DNA of 50,249 nt, taken from positions 1 to 50,249 of the forward strand of contig NZ_JAGIQL010000038.1 of NCBI RefSeq assembly GCF_017813245.1, written 5' to 3'. This document shows, in pieces, positions 7,342 to 15,520 of this stretch (positions within the stretch are counted from its first letter, which is position 1; every line of letters begins with the position of its first letter). The notes under the pieces are model-generated. The model was given only the letters and a program-made list of their open reading frames with translations. It was not told the origin of the DNA and did not search any database. This stretch comes from Streptomyces montanisoli. Its GTDB lineage: Bacteria > Actinomycetota > Actinomycetes > Streptomycetales > Streptomycetaceae. A program made the position numbers and the translations under genes.

Positions 7342-8880
7342 ATGACGGGCATTCCGGCGGACCCCGCGCGTGCGGGACGAGAAGAGGCGGCTCCCGGCGG
7401 CGGCACGGGCCCCGAGGGCATGGGCACGGGCGCCGAGGACACGGGCGCGGGCCCCGAGGACACGGGCGCGGGCCCCGAGGACATCGAAAAGTACGGCTAC
7501 CAGCAGCAGTTGCGCCGCTCGCTCTCCTTCCGCGACCTGCTGGTCTACGGTCTCGTCTTCATGGTGCCCATCGCGCCCATGGGCATCTTCGGCAGCGTCT
7601 TCGAGGCGAGCGGCGGCATGGTCGCCCTCGCGTACGCGGTCGGCATGGTCGCCATGATGTTCACGGCGCTCTCGTACGCGCAGATGTCGCGCGCCTTCCC
7701 CATGGCCGGCTCCGTCTACTCGTACGCGGGCCGGGGGATCGCGGCGCCCGTCGGCTTCCTGTCGGGCTGGATGCTGCTGCTGGACTACGTACTGATCCCC
7801 AGCCTGCTCTACCTGACCTCCGGGGTCGCGATGAACTCGCTGGTCCCGGCGGTGCCCGTGTGGGCCTGGGTGGTCTTCTTCGTCGTCCTCAACACCGTGG
7901 CGAACTACCGGGGCATCGAGATGACGGCGCGCCTCAACAAGATCATGCTGGTCTTCGAGGCGGTCGTGCTCGCGGTCTTCCTCGTGGTCGCCGTCGTCGC
8001 GCTCGCGCAGGGCAAGGGCCACGGGTTCAGCTGGTCACCGGTCTACGACGCGCACACCTTCTCGTGGTCGCTCGTCTTCGGCGCGGTGTCGGTCGCCTGC
8101 TTAAGCTTCCTCGGCTTCGACGGCATCTCGATGATGGCCGAGGAGAGCAGGGAGTCCTCGCGCGCGATCGGGCGTGCCATGGTCGGGGCACTGCTGCTGG
8201 CGGGCACGCTGTTCATCGTCCAGACGTTCGTGGCCTCGCTGCTCGTCCCCGATCCGGGGCGCCTCGTCAGTCAAGGCGACCCGGGCGGCACGGCCTTCTA
8301 CGACGCGGCGCGCGTCGCCGCGGGCGGCTGGCTCGCCGACCTCACGGCGCTCGCCACCGCCATCGCCTGGGGGTTCGCCAACTCGCTGGTCGCACAGGCG
8401 GCCACGTCACGGCTGCTGTACGCGATGGCACGCGACCGCCGGCTGCCCGCGTTCCTCGCGAAGATCCACCCCACCCGCAGGGTGCCGGTCAACGCGACGC
8501 TGCTGGTGGCCGCCGTGTCCCTGCTGCTCGGCCTGTGGATGGCCTCGCGGGACGACGGGATCACCCTGCTCTCCACGCTCGTCAACTTCGGCGCGCTGAC
8601 CGGCTTCCTGGTGCTGCACGTCGCGGTCGTGTGGCACTACGTCGTACGCGGCCGCAGCCGCCGGTACTTCAGCCATCTCATCGCGCCGGTCATCGGCTTC
8701 GCCATCCTCGCCTACGTCGTCGTCAACGCCCAGGTCGCGGCCCAGCGCCTCGGGTTCGTCTGGCTGGGCGTCGGCGTCGTGCTGCTGCTCGGCCTGCTCC
8801 TCGCGGGACGCAAACCCGACCTGTCGGCCATGGGACCACCCCCACGGGACGGGGACGACGACCGCCACGACAGGACGTGA
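7342..8880 (+). CDS. APC-superfamily amino acid/amine permease with a TTA codon
   Basis: A 512-residue polytopic transporter of the amino acid-polyamine-organocation superfamily, starting at ATG 7342 after a strong GGAGGAG site. About twelve hydrophobic helices begin near residue 65; the first holds the unwound substrate-site motif PIAPMGIFG. The cytosolic N-terminus is unusual: it contains a 7-residue repeat (EDTGAGP) from a 21-bp tandem DNA repeat. Codon 8101-8103 is TTA (leucine in VACLSFLG), the only TTA I noticed in a confident gene here. In Streptomyces TTA codons are read only by the bldA tRNA, so full expression is probably tied to development. It lies between the quaternary-amine importer and its ATPase, so the substrate may be a related amine (inference). 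Confidence 0.88.
   Translation: MTGIPADPARAGREEAAPGGGTGPEGMGTGAEDTGAGPEDTGAGPEDIEKYGYQQQLRRSLSFRDLLVYGLVFMVPIAPMGIFGSVFEASGGMVALAYAVGMVAMMFTALSYAQMSRAFPMAGSVYSYAGRGIAAPVGFLSGWMLLLDYVLIPSLLYLTSGVAMNSLVPAVPVWAWVVFFVVLNTVANYRGIEMTARLNKIMLVFEAVVLAVFLVVAVVALAQGKGHGFSWSPVYDAHTFSWSLVFGAVSVACLSFLGFDGISMMAEESRESSRAIGRAMVGALLLAGTLFIVQTFVASLLVPDPGRLVSQGDPGGTAFYDAARVAAGGWLADLTALATAIAWGFANSLVAQAATSRLLYAMARDRRLPAFLAKIHPTRRVPVNATLLVAAVSLLLGLWMASRDDGITLLSTLVNFGALTGFLVLHVAVVWHYVVRGRSRRYFSHLIAPVIGFAILAYVVVNAQVAAQRLGFVWLGVGVVLLLGLLLAGRKPDLSAMGPPPRDGDDDRHDRT
7414..7482 (+). repeat. 21-bp minisatellite inside the permease N-terminus
   Basis: Two identical 21-bp units (7435-7455 and 7456-7476) follow a diverged copy at 7414-7434; the next unit starts at 7477. 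Each adds EDTGAGP to the cytosolic N-terminus, so copy-number change would stay in frame. Confidence 0.8.
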
Positions 8881-8884
8881 CTGA

Positions 8885-10117
8885 CTAGGCGTCCGACACC
8901 GACGAGAAGTCGACGTCGCCGCGCGTGACGCCCCGCGCGTCGGCGTCGACCGACCTGCGCAGGGCCTCGTGCAGGCCGGCCGGGGTCAGGACGCCCGCGA
9001 ACCGCTCGCCGTCCAGCACGGCCACCCACCCCGCGTCATGCTGGAGCATCTCGCCGAACGCCCGCTTCAGCGGAGAGCCGAGCGGCACCCACGCCTCCAT
9101 CCGCCGCGCCCACTCGCCGACGCGGTCCGCGTCACGCGCCCGGGACAGCTCACGCGCCGAGGCCCAGCCGTGCGGCTCGCCGCCGCTGCCGAGCACCACC
9201 GCCCAGCGCGCGCCCGCCGCTTCGAGGCGCGCCGCCACGTGGCGTGCCGGCTCGTCGGCCCGCGCCACCTGCGGCTGCTCCAGGTCGCCGGCCATGACGG
9301 CCGTCACCGACAGCCGCTTCAGCCCACGGTCGGCGCCGACGAACCGCGCCACGTACTCCGAGGCGGGAGCGCCGAGCACCGCCGCCGGTGTGTCGTACTG
9401 CTCGACGCGGCCCTCTCCGTACACGGCGATCCGGTCGCCCATCCTGACCGCCTCCTCGAGGTCGTGCGTCACGAACAGCACCGTCTTGCGCACGGTCGCC
9501 TGCAGGGCGAGGAACTCGCTCTGCAGCCGCTCCCGCACCACCGGGTCGACCGCGCCGAACGGCTCGTCCATCAGCAGGACCGGAGGGTCGGCCGCGAGGG
9601 CGCGCGCCACCCCGACGCGCTGGCGCTGGCCACCGGAGAGCTGCGCCGGGTAGCGGTGGCCGTACGTGCCGGGGTCGAGCCCCACCAGGTCCAGCAGCTC
9701 CGCGGCCCTGGCCCGCGCCTTCGCCCTCTTCCACCCCGCGAGCACCGGTACCGTCGCCGCGTTGTCGAGGACGGTGCGGTGCGGGAAAAGACCGCCCTGC
9801 TGGATGACGTAGCCGATACCGCGCCGCAGCCGCACCGGGTCGGCGCCGGCGATGTCCTCGCCGCCGACGAGGACCCGCCCCGACGTCGGCTCGACCAGCC
9901 GGTTGACCATCATCATCGTGGTCGTCTTCCCGCACCCCGACGGACCCACCAGCGTGACGAGTTCGCCCTCCCGTACGTCGAACGACAGCCCGTCGACGGC
10001 GGTCGTACCGTCCGGGTACACCTTGCCGACGTCCTCGAAGCGGATCACCTCCTCACCGTAGAAGCGGCCGGGCGGCGCCGCGAACGGTCCGTGGCCGGCC
10101 GGGGGACCCTTCGCCAC
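8885..10117 (-). CDS. Quaternary-amine ABC transporter ATP-binding protein with C-terminal CBS domains (OpuA/ProV-like)
   Basis: The ATPase expected for the importer at 4853-7169. It has 410 residues from GTG 10117; a second possible GTG lies at VIRFEDVGKVYPDG (residue 24). Motifs: Walker A GPSGCGKTT (58-66), Q-loop IQQGGLFPHRT (106-116), signature LSGGQRQR (160-167), Walker B VLLMDEP (180-186) and switch H218 in VTHD. After about residue 270 come two CBS-like repeats, the ionic-strength or nucleotide sensing part of OpuA-type ATPases. It faces the APC permease gene, with only 4 bases between their stops. Separation from its permease and binding-protein genes by an inserted transporter, on the other strand, is unusual. 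Confidence 0.92.
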   Translation of the reverse strand: MAKGPPAGHGPFAAPPGRFYGEEVIRFEDVGKVYPDGTTAVDGLSFDVREGELVTLVGPSGCGKTTTMMMVNRLVEPTSGRVLVGGEDIAGADPVRLRRGIGYVIQQGGLFPHRTVLDNAATVPVLAGWKRAKARARAAELLDLVGLDPGTYGHRYPAQLSGGQRQRVGVARALAADPPVLLMDEPFGAVDPVVRERLQSEFLALQATVRKTVLFVTHDLEEAVRMGDRIAVYGEGRVEQYDTPAAVLGAPASEYVARFVGADRGLKRLSVTAVMAGDLEQPQVARADEPARHVAARLEAAGARWAVVLGSGGEPHGWASARELSRARDADRVGEWARRMEAWVPLGSPLKRAFGEMLQHDAGWVAVLDGERFAGVLTPAGLHEALRRSVDADARGVTRGDVDFSSVSDA

Positions 10118-10151
10118 GGCGGGTGCGCGCGTGCATGCCTATAGTCACCCC

Positions 10152-10892
10152 ATGACGGAGCCGACCGAGCAGCTGTCCCCGATGCCGACCGACTGGGAGC
10201 GCGCGCTCGCCGTCGTCGCGCACCCCGACGACCTGGAGTACGGCTGCGCCGCGGCCGTCGCCCAGTGGACGGACGAGGGCAGGGAGGTGACCTACGTCCT
10301 GGCGACGCGCGGCGAGGCAGGCATCGACACGATCGCCCCCGACGCCTGCGCACCCCTGCGCGAACGCGAGCAGCGGGCCAGCGCCGCCGTGGTGGGCGTG
10401 AGCGCCGTCGAGTTCCTCGGCCACCGCGACGGCGTCATCGAGTACGGCACCGGCCTGCGCAGGGACATCGCCGCCGCGATCCGCGCGCACCGCCCCGAGC
10501 TCGTCGTCACACTGAACCACCGCGACACCTGGGGCGGCGCCGCCTGGAACACACCGGACCACCGTGCCGTCGGCCGCGCGGCGCTCGACGCCGCGGGCGA
10601 CGCGGGCAACCGGTGGATCTTCCCCGAGCTGGCCGAGCGCGGCCTCGCGCCGTGGGACGGGGTGCGATGGGTGGCCGTAGCGGGCTCCGACACGCCCACC
10701 CACGCCGTCGACGCGGGCCCGGGGCTCGAACGCGCGGTCGCCTCGCTGCTCGAACACCGCACGTACATCGAGGTCCTCACCGACCAGGAGCCCGAGGACT
10801 ACTGCCGCTCCTTCCTCACCGGGGTGGCGCAGGCGGCGGCGGACCGCTTCGGCGGCCGGCCCGCGGTCACCTTCGAACTCCTGCCGCGGTGA
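10152..10892 (+). CDS. PIG-L family (LmbE-like) deacetylase
   Basis: A zinc-dependent N-acetyl-sugar deacetylase fold of 246 residues. The catalytic signature AHPDD is at 23-27, with the later metal ligand in the NTPDHRAVGR segment. Actinobacterial members include MshB and Mca of mycothiol metabolism, but this one has no feature that selects a substrate. I prefer ATG 10152 to the earlier GTG 10131: a -10-like TATAGT (10140-10145) ends six bases before it, which suggests a leaderless transcript. The promoter overlaps the start region of the divergent ATPase gene. Confidence 0.87.
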   Translation: MTEPTEQLSPMPTDWERALAVVAHPDDLEYGCAAAVAQWTDEGREVTYVLATRGEAGIDTIAPDACAPLREREQRASAAVVGVSAVEFLGHRDGVIEYGTGLRRDIAAAIRAHRPELVVTLNHRDTWGGAAWNTPDHRAVGRAALDAAGDAGNRWIFPELAERGLAPWDGVRWVAVAGSDTPTHAVDAGPGLERAVASLLEHRTYIEVLTDQEPEDYCRSFLTGVAQAAADRFGGRPAVTFELLPR

Positions 10893-11061
10893 GCCGGGCC
10901 GCACCGGCCCCACCACGCGTCTCGACATGCGCGGACGCGGCGACCGGGTGACACTGGGGTGGGGGACGGAGCGTCGCTGCGCGCGGCGCACGGCCCGTAC
11001 CCCACCCGCGTCGCCACGTCCGAAGACGCACGGCTCGAAACGGCGAGCGGGACCACAGACC

Positions 11062-11331
11062 ATGCTGGAACTGGAAGTGGTAGAGATGCTGCTGCCGGAC
11101 CGACACCTGGTCGCCGACCTGCTGGGCCGTTACCGGGCATGGGAACGGCTGGTGCTCGCCGACCCGCAGGACGACGCGACCCGAAGGCGCTTCGAGGACG
11201 TGGCCTACACGCTCTGTGTGCTGATGGGGCAGCGCACGGCACGCGAGGCGATCCTCAAGGCGGAGTCCTATCTGCGCCACATGCGGCCCGTGCCGCTCCT
11301 CGCCGACGCGGAGCGCCGCGAGAAGGCGTGA
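11062..11331 (+). CDS. DUF5133 domain protein
   Basis: A small (89 residues) Streptomyces-type protein of the DUF5133 family: MLLPDRHLVADLLGRY near the start, then FEDVAYTLCVLMGQRTAREAI. Most homologues start at MLLPD, so ATG 11086 is an equally good start. The function is unknown; the composition is soluble and helical. A strong hairpin (11381-11413) ends the unit. Confidence 0.75.
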   Translation: MLELEVVEMLLPDRHLVADLLGRYRAWERLVLADPQDDATRRRFEDVAYTLCVLMGQRTAREAILKAESYLRHMRPVPLLADAERREKA

Positions 11332-11380
11332 CCTCCACTCCCGGCCCGCCGGCCGGACCAGTGGCGCAGGGCGTGAAGGA

Positions 11381-11413
11381 GGCGGCCCGGCCGGGGCATC
11401 CGGCCGGGCCGCC
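11381..11413 (+). terminator. Strong terminator after the DUF5133 gene
   Basis: A perfect 14-bp GC stem (11381-11394 with 11400-11413) around a 5-base loop, about 50 bases after the stop. It separates this gene from the acyl-CoA dehydrogenase operon. Confidence 0.75.
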
Positions 11414-11529
11414 CCCTGCGCACCCGGCCCGGCGCCCCGGGCACTCCCGCCTCCCTGTTCCCACACGCGCAAGCGACCGCTTAGTATGCGACGGGACGCC
11501 CTACTGCCCATCGTGTGTGGAGGCCCTGA

Positions 11530-12495
11530 ATGCAGGCATGGCGAGTGCACCGCAACGGCGAGCCGGCCGAGGTGATGCGGCTCGAGTCCACCGAGCCGCC
11601 CGAGCCGGCGAAGGGCCAGGTCACCCTGGCGGTCAGCGCCGCCAACGTGAACTTCCCCGACGCGCTGCTGTGCCGCGGGCAGTACCAGATCACACCGCCG
11701 CTGCCCTTCACACCGGGCGTGGAGATCTGCGGCAGGACCGAGGACGGGCGCCGCGTCATCACCACCGTCGCCCTCCCGCACGGCGGCTTCGCCGAGTACG
11801 CGCTCGCCGACGAGGCGGCCCTGCTGCCCGCGCCCGCCTCCCTGGACGACGCCCAGGCCGCCGCGCTGCACATCGGCTACCAGACCGGCTGGTTCGCTCT
11901 GCACCGGCGCGCGCACCTCCAGGAGGGCGAGACGCTGCTCGTGCACGCCGCCGCCGGGGGAGTGGGCAGTGCCGCCGTCCAGCTGGGCAAGGCTGCCGGG
12001 GCCCGGGTCATCGGCGTCGTCGGAGGCCGCGAGAAGGCCGCCGTCGCCGAGGGGCTCGGCTGCGACCTCGTCCTCGACCGGCACACCGACGACATCATCG
12101 CCGCCGTCAAGGACACCACCGGCGGCCGCGGGGCCGACGTCGTCTTCGACCCGGTCGGCGGCGACGCCTTCACCAAGTCGGCCAGGTGCGTCGCCTTCGA
12201 GGGCCGCATCGTCGTCATCGGCTTCACCAGCGGCACCGTCCCCGCGCCCGCGCTCAGCCACGCCCTCGTCAAGAACTACTCGATCCTCGGCCTGCACTGG
12301 GGCCTGTACGCCGCGAAGGACCCCGCAGCCGTCCTGCGCTGCCACGAGCGCCTCACCGAACTCGCCGACCAGGGCAGGATCGCGCCCCTGGTCAGCGAAC
12401 GTGTCGGCCTCGACGCCGCGGCCGACGCGGTCCAGCGCGTCGCCGACGGCACCACCACGGGACGCGTCGTGGTCGTACCGGAAGGAGCCAAGTGA
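11530..12495 (+). CDS. NADPH:quinone oxidoreductase-like MDR protein
   Basis: A 321-residue medium-chain dehydrogenase/reductase of the zinc-free quinone oxidoreductase group. The N-terminal GroES-like part contains NVNFPDALLCRGQYQ. The nucleotide-binding Rossmann motif HAAAGGVGSAAVQLGKAAG is near residues 139-157. C-terminal features include VFDPVGGDAF and the helix LVKNYSILGLHWG. Catalytic zinc ligands are absent. The stop overlaps the start of the next gene by one base (TGATG), and two acyl-CoA dehydrogenases follow without a gap. It probably handles an enoyl or quinone-like intermediate of the same pathway (inference). Confidence 0.9.
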   Translation: MQAWRVHRNGEPAEVMRLESTEPPEPAKGQVTLAVSAANVNFPDALLCRGQYQITPPLPFTPGVEICGRTEDGRRVITTVALPHGGFAEYALADEAALLPAPASLDDAQAAALHIGYQTGWFALHRRAHLQEGETLLVHAAAGGVGSAAVQLGKAAGARVIGVVGGREKAAVAEGLGCDLVLDRHTDDIIAAVKDTTGGRGADVVFDPVGGDAFTKSARCVAFEGRIVVIGFTSGTVPAPALSHALVKNYSILGLHWGLYAAKDPAAVLRCHERLTELADQGRIAPLVSERVGLDAAADAVQRVADGTTTGRVVVVPEGAK

Positions 12496-13730
12496 TGGCA
12501 CCCACCACCGGCGCGCCCGAAGCCACCCCGCCGGGCGCCACCCCGCCGGACGCCGTGCAGCTGCGCGAGCGTACGCGCCGGCTGCTCGCCGAGCATCCGC
12601 CCGCCACCACCGCACCCGCGGACTTCCTGGACGCGCGCTTCGACGCCGGCCTCGCGTGGGTGCACTTCCCGGCCGGACTCGGCGGCCTCGACGCTCCCCG
12701 CGCCCTGCAGCCCGTCGTGGACGCCGAACTCGACGCCGCCGCCGCGCCCGGCAACGACCCGCGCCGCATCGGCATCGGCCTCGGGATGGCCGCGCCGACC
12801 CTGCTGCGCTACGGCACCCGCGAGCAGCAGGAACGCTTCCTGAAGCCCCTGTGGACGGGGCGCGAGGTGTGGTGCCAGCTCTTCAGCGAGCCGGGCGCCG
12901 GATCCGACCTCGCGGCGCTCGCCACCCGCGCCGTACGCGACGAGGGCACCGGCGACTGGATCGTCAGCGGCCAGAAGGTCTGGACGTCCAGCGCGCACCT
13001 CGCCCGCTGGGCCATCCTCATCGCCCGCACGGACCCCGGCCTGCCCAAGCACCGCGGCATCACGTACTTCGTCTGCGACATGACCGACCCCGGCGTGGAC
13101 GTCAGGCCGCTGCGCCAGATCACCGGCGAGGCCGAGTTCAACGAGGTCTTCCTCACGGACGTGCGCATCCCCGACGCCCACCGGCTCGGCGACGTCGGCG
13201 AGGGCTGGGGCGTCGCCAGGACCACCCTGATGAACGAGCGGGTCTCGATCGGCGGCGCGCGCCTGCCACGCGAGGGCGGCATGATCGGCCCCGCCGCCGC
13301 GACCTGGCGCGAGCGCCCCGAACTGCGCACCCACGACCTGCACCGGCGCCTGCTCGACCTGTGGGTCGAGTCGGAGGTCGCCCGGCTCACCGGCGAACGC
13401 CTCGGGCAGCAGCTCGTCGCGGGCCACCCGGGGCCCGAGGGCAGCGGCATGAAGCTGACCTTCGCCCGCCTCAACCAGGCCGTCAGCGGCCTGGAGGTCG
13501 AACTCCTCGGCGACGAGGGGCTGCTGTACTCGGACTGGACCATGCGCCGGCCGGACCACGTCGACTTCACCGGGCGCGACGCCGGCTACCGCTACCTGCG
13601 CTCCAAGGGCAACTCCATCGAGGGAGGCACCAGCGAGGTGCTGCTCAACATCATCGCGGAACGCGTCCTCGGCCTGCCGCCCGAGCCGCGGGACGACAAG
13701 GACGTCGCATGGAAGGACCTGGCGCGATGA
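12495..13730 (+). CDS. Acyl-CoA dehydrogenase, catalytic-type subunit
   Basis: An FAD-dependent acyl-CoA dehydrogenase of 411 residues, start ATG 12495. The order is N-terminal helical, middle beta and C-terminal helical domain. Visible landmarks are the FAD/substrate segment WCQLFSEPGAGSDLA and WIVSGQKVWTSSAH in the middle domain. Near the end is IEGGTSEVLLNIIAERVLG, which carries the family's catalytic-type glutamate and dimer/FAD contact. The gene overlaps both neighbours (TGATG before, ATGA after). Adjacent unlike acyl-CoA dehydrogenases in actinobacteria often form alpha2beta2 enzymes such as the FadE pairs of steroid side-chain degradation; this may be such a subunit. Confidence 0.92.
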   Translation: MAPTTGAPEATPPGATPPDAVQLRERTRRLLAEHPPATTAPADFLDARFDAGLAWVHFPAGLGGLDAPRALQPVVDAELDAAAAPGNDPRRIGIGLGMAAPTLLRYGTREQQERFLKPLWTGREVWCQLFSEPGAGSDLAALATRAVRDEGTGDWIVSGQKVWTSSAHLARWAILIARTDPGLPKHRGITYFVCDMTDPGVDVRPLRQITGEAEFNEVFLTDVRIPDAHRLGDVGEGWGVARTTLMNERVSIGGARLPREGGMIGPAAATWRERPELRTHDLHRRLLDLWVESEVARLTGERLGQQLVAGHPGPEGSGMKLTFARLNQAVSGLEVELLGDEGLLYSDWTMRRPDHVDFTGRDAGYRYLRSKGNSIEGGTSEVLLNIIAERVLGLPPEPRDDKDVAWKDLAR

Positions 13731-14875
13731 CCACGGAACAGACAGCGAGCGCCGCGGAGACCGAGCGCACCGCGGCGGAGACCGCGCCCGACCTGCTGTA
13801 CGGCGCCGCCGAGGAGGACCTGCGCGCCGCGGTGCGCGCGCTGCTCGCCGACCGCGCCGATCCGGCCGCCGCGCTCGCCCGCGCCGAGTCGGGCGACCCG
13901 TACGACGCGGGCCTCTGGGACCGGCTCGCCGGCTCCATCGGCGCCGCCGGCCTGCTCGTGCCTGAGGAGCTCGGCGGGCAGGGCGCGAGCGCCCGCGAGG
14001 CCGCCGTCGTGCTGGAGGAGCTGGGACGCGCCGTCACGCCCGCGCCGTACCTCACGAGCTCCGTCGTCGCCACGCAGACCCTGCTCGGCTGCGACACCGG
14101 CGAGCCCGACGTCGCCGGTCTCGTCACGGCGCTCGCCACCGGCACCCGCGTGGCCGTGCTCGCGCTGCCGCTCACGACCGCGCCCGGCGACCCGCTGCCA
14201 GGCACCACGGACACCGTCACGAGCGTCGCCGACGCGGCGCGCGCCGACGTCCTGCTGCTCGTGCGCGACGACGGCCTGTACGCGGTCGAGACCGGCGACC
14301 CGGCCGTCACCGTCGCGCCGCTCACGCCACTCGACCTCACGCGCCCGCTCGCCGCCGTCACCGCGGGCCCCGCGGCGGGGCTCAGGCTCGCCGACGCGGC
14401 CACGGCACGCACGGCGGTGCGCCGCGGCCTGCTCAGCGGGGCGGGGCTCCTCGCGTCCGAACAGCTCGGCATCGCCGAGTGGTGCCTGGAGGAGACCGTC
14501 AGGTACACGAAGGAGCGCCACCAGTTCAACCGGCCCGTCGGCTCGTTCCAGGCGCTCAAGCACCGCATGGCCCAGCTGTGGGTGGAGGTCGTCTCGGCGC
14601 GCGCCGCCGCGCGGGGCGCCGCGGACGCGCTCGCCACCGGACGCCAGGACGCGCCGCTCGCCGTCGCGGTGGCCGGTGCCTACTGCGGCCGGGTCGCCGT
14701 CCACGCCGCCGAGGAGTGCGTGCAGCTGCACGGCGGCATCGGGATGACCTGGGAACACCCCGCGCACCTCGCCCTCAAGCGCGCCAAGGCGGACGAGGCC
14801 GCGTTCGGTACCGCGGGCCGTCACAAGGACACGGTCGCCGCCCTCGTCGACCTGCCCGCCCCCGCACCCCGCTGA
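13727..14875 (+). CDS. Acyl-CoA dehydrogenase, second (divergent) subunit
   Basis: The 382-residue partner of the preceding enzyme, translated from the ATG of an ATGA overlap. It keeps the fold landmarks KERHQFNRPVGSFQALKHRMA (C-terminal domain) and LHGGIGMTWEHPAHLALKRA, but lacks the EGGTSE-type glutamate motif of its neighbour. The middle domain is short and poor in the usual FAD loop. This fits the non-catalytic half of a heterotetrameric dehydrogenase. A large or branched substrate would fit that architecture, but no other pathway gene is nearby. Confidence 0.88.
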   Translation: MTTEQTASAAETERTAAETAPDLLYGAAEEDLRAAVRALLADRADPAAALARAESGDPYDAGLWDRLAGSIGAAGLLVPEELGGQGASAREAAVVLEELGRAVTPAPYLTSSVVATQTLLGCDTGEPDVAGLVTALATGTRVAVLALPLTTAPGDPLPGTTDTVTSVADAARADVLLLVRDDGLYAVETGDPAVTVAPLTPLDLTRPLAAVTAGPAAGLRLADAATARTAVRRGLLSGAGLLASEQLGIAEWCLEETVRYTKERHQFNRPVGSFQALKHRMAQLWVEVVSARAAARGAADALATGRQDAPLAVAVAGAYCGRVAVHAAEECVQLHGGIGMTWEHPAHLALKRAKADEAAFGTAGRHKDTVAALVDLPAPAPR

Positions 14876-15003
14876 CCGGCCGTAACGGCGCCCGGGACAC
14901 TGTCACCCGAACGGCCGACGCGTCATTCGCCCGGACGGCGCTCGCCCTCCGCCACACTGGCGCCCACATGCCGCGACAGGGTGCGGCGGAGGAGAGGTGC
15001 ACG

Positions 15004-15198
15004 ATGGCGATCACGGTCTCCCTGTTGCTGCTGCTCGCGGTCATGACGGTGGCCTTCATCCGCAGCGGCGGCCTCAAGGTCTGGCACGCGGTGATCTGCG
15101 TCCTGCTGGGATTCATGCTGGCCAGTACGAGCATGGCGCCGACCATCAGCAACGGCGTCTCGGCGACCGCCGACATGGTCAGCGGCATCAGGCCCTGA
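15004..15198 (+). CDS. Small two-helix membrane protein
   Basis: A 64-residue protein with a strong ribosome site (GGAGGAGAGG) before ATG 15004. It has a hydrophobic helix at about 3-19 (ITVSLLLLLAVMTVAFI), a short basic loop (RSGGLKVW) and a second helix at about 26-42 (AVICVLLGFMLASTSM). The end is a polar segment, SNGVSATADMVSGIRP. The G/C codon bias is normal and the layout looks like a real Streptomyces small protein. I do not recognise a characterised family. Confidence 0.7.
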   Translation: MAITVSLLLLLAVMTVAFIRSGGLKVWHAVICVLLGFMLASTSMAPTISNGVSATADMVSGIRP

Positions 15199-15222
15199 CG
15201 GCGGTCGCGGCGTGCGCCAGGC

Positions 15223-15477
15223 TCAGGCGGAGGCCCTGAGGTGGACCAGGATGCGCCCGCCGTTCTCCGGGTCGACCTCGAAGCGGTCGTAGAGCCGCTT
15301 GACGTGCGGCTGGCCGAGGAACGCGATCACGCGCGCCTTGAGCTTGCCCGACCCCTTGCCCGGGATCAGTTCCAGCACGGGCTCGCCCGTGGCGGCCGCC
15401 CTGAACAGAGCCTGACGCAGGGCCAGTTCGATGTCCCGGTTGTTACGGAAGATCGGATGCAGGTCGACCGTGATCAT
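15223..15477 (-). CDS. Stand-alone Smr-domain protein
   Basis: An 84-residue protein that consists of one Smr (MutS2 C-terminal) domain: TVDLHPIFRNNRDIELAL at the start, then LELIPGKGSGKLK, matching the family DLH and the GxGxGxL-type loop, and DRFEVDPENGGRILVHL at the end. Smr domains bind or nick branched DNA or RNA; the substrate is unknown for short versions. ATG 15477 is chosen because it directly precedes the domain; the frame is open further upstream. It lies just downstream of the L,D-transpeptidase gene on the same strand, overlapping no gene when this start is used. Confidence 0.85.
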   Translation of the reverse strand: MITVDLHPIFRNNRDIELALRQALFRAAATGEPVLELIPGKGSGKLKARVIAFLGQPHVKRLYDRFEVDPENGGRILVHLRASA

Positions 15478-15520
15478 CGGCGCGCCCAGGGGTGAAGGCG
15501 CCGCGCGCGGCCCGGTGCCG

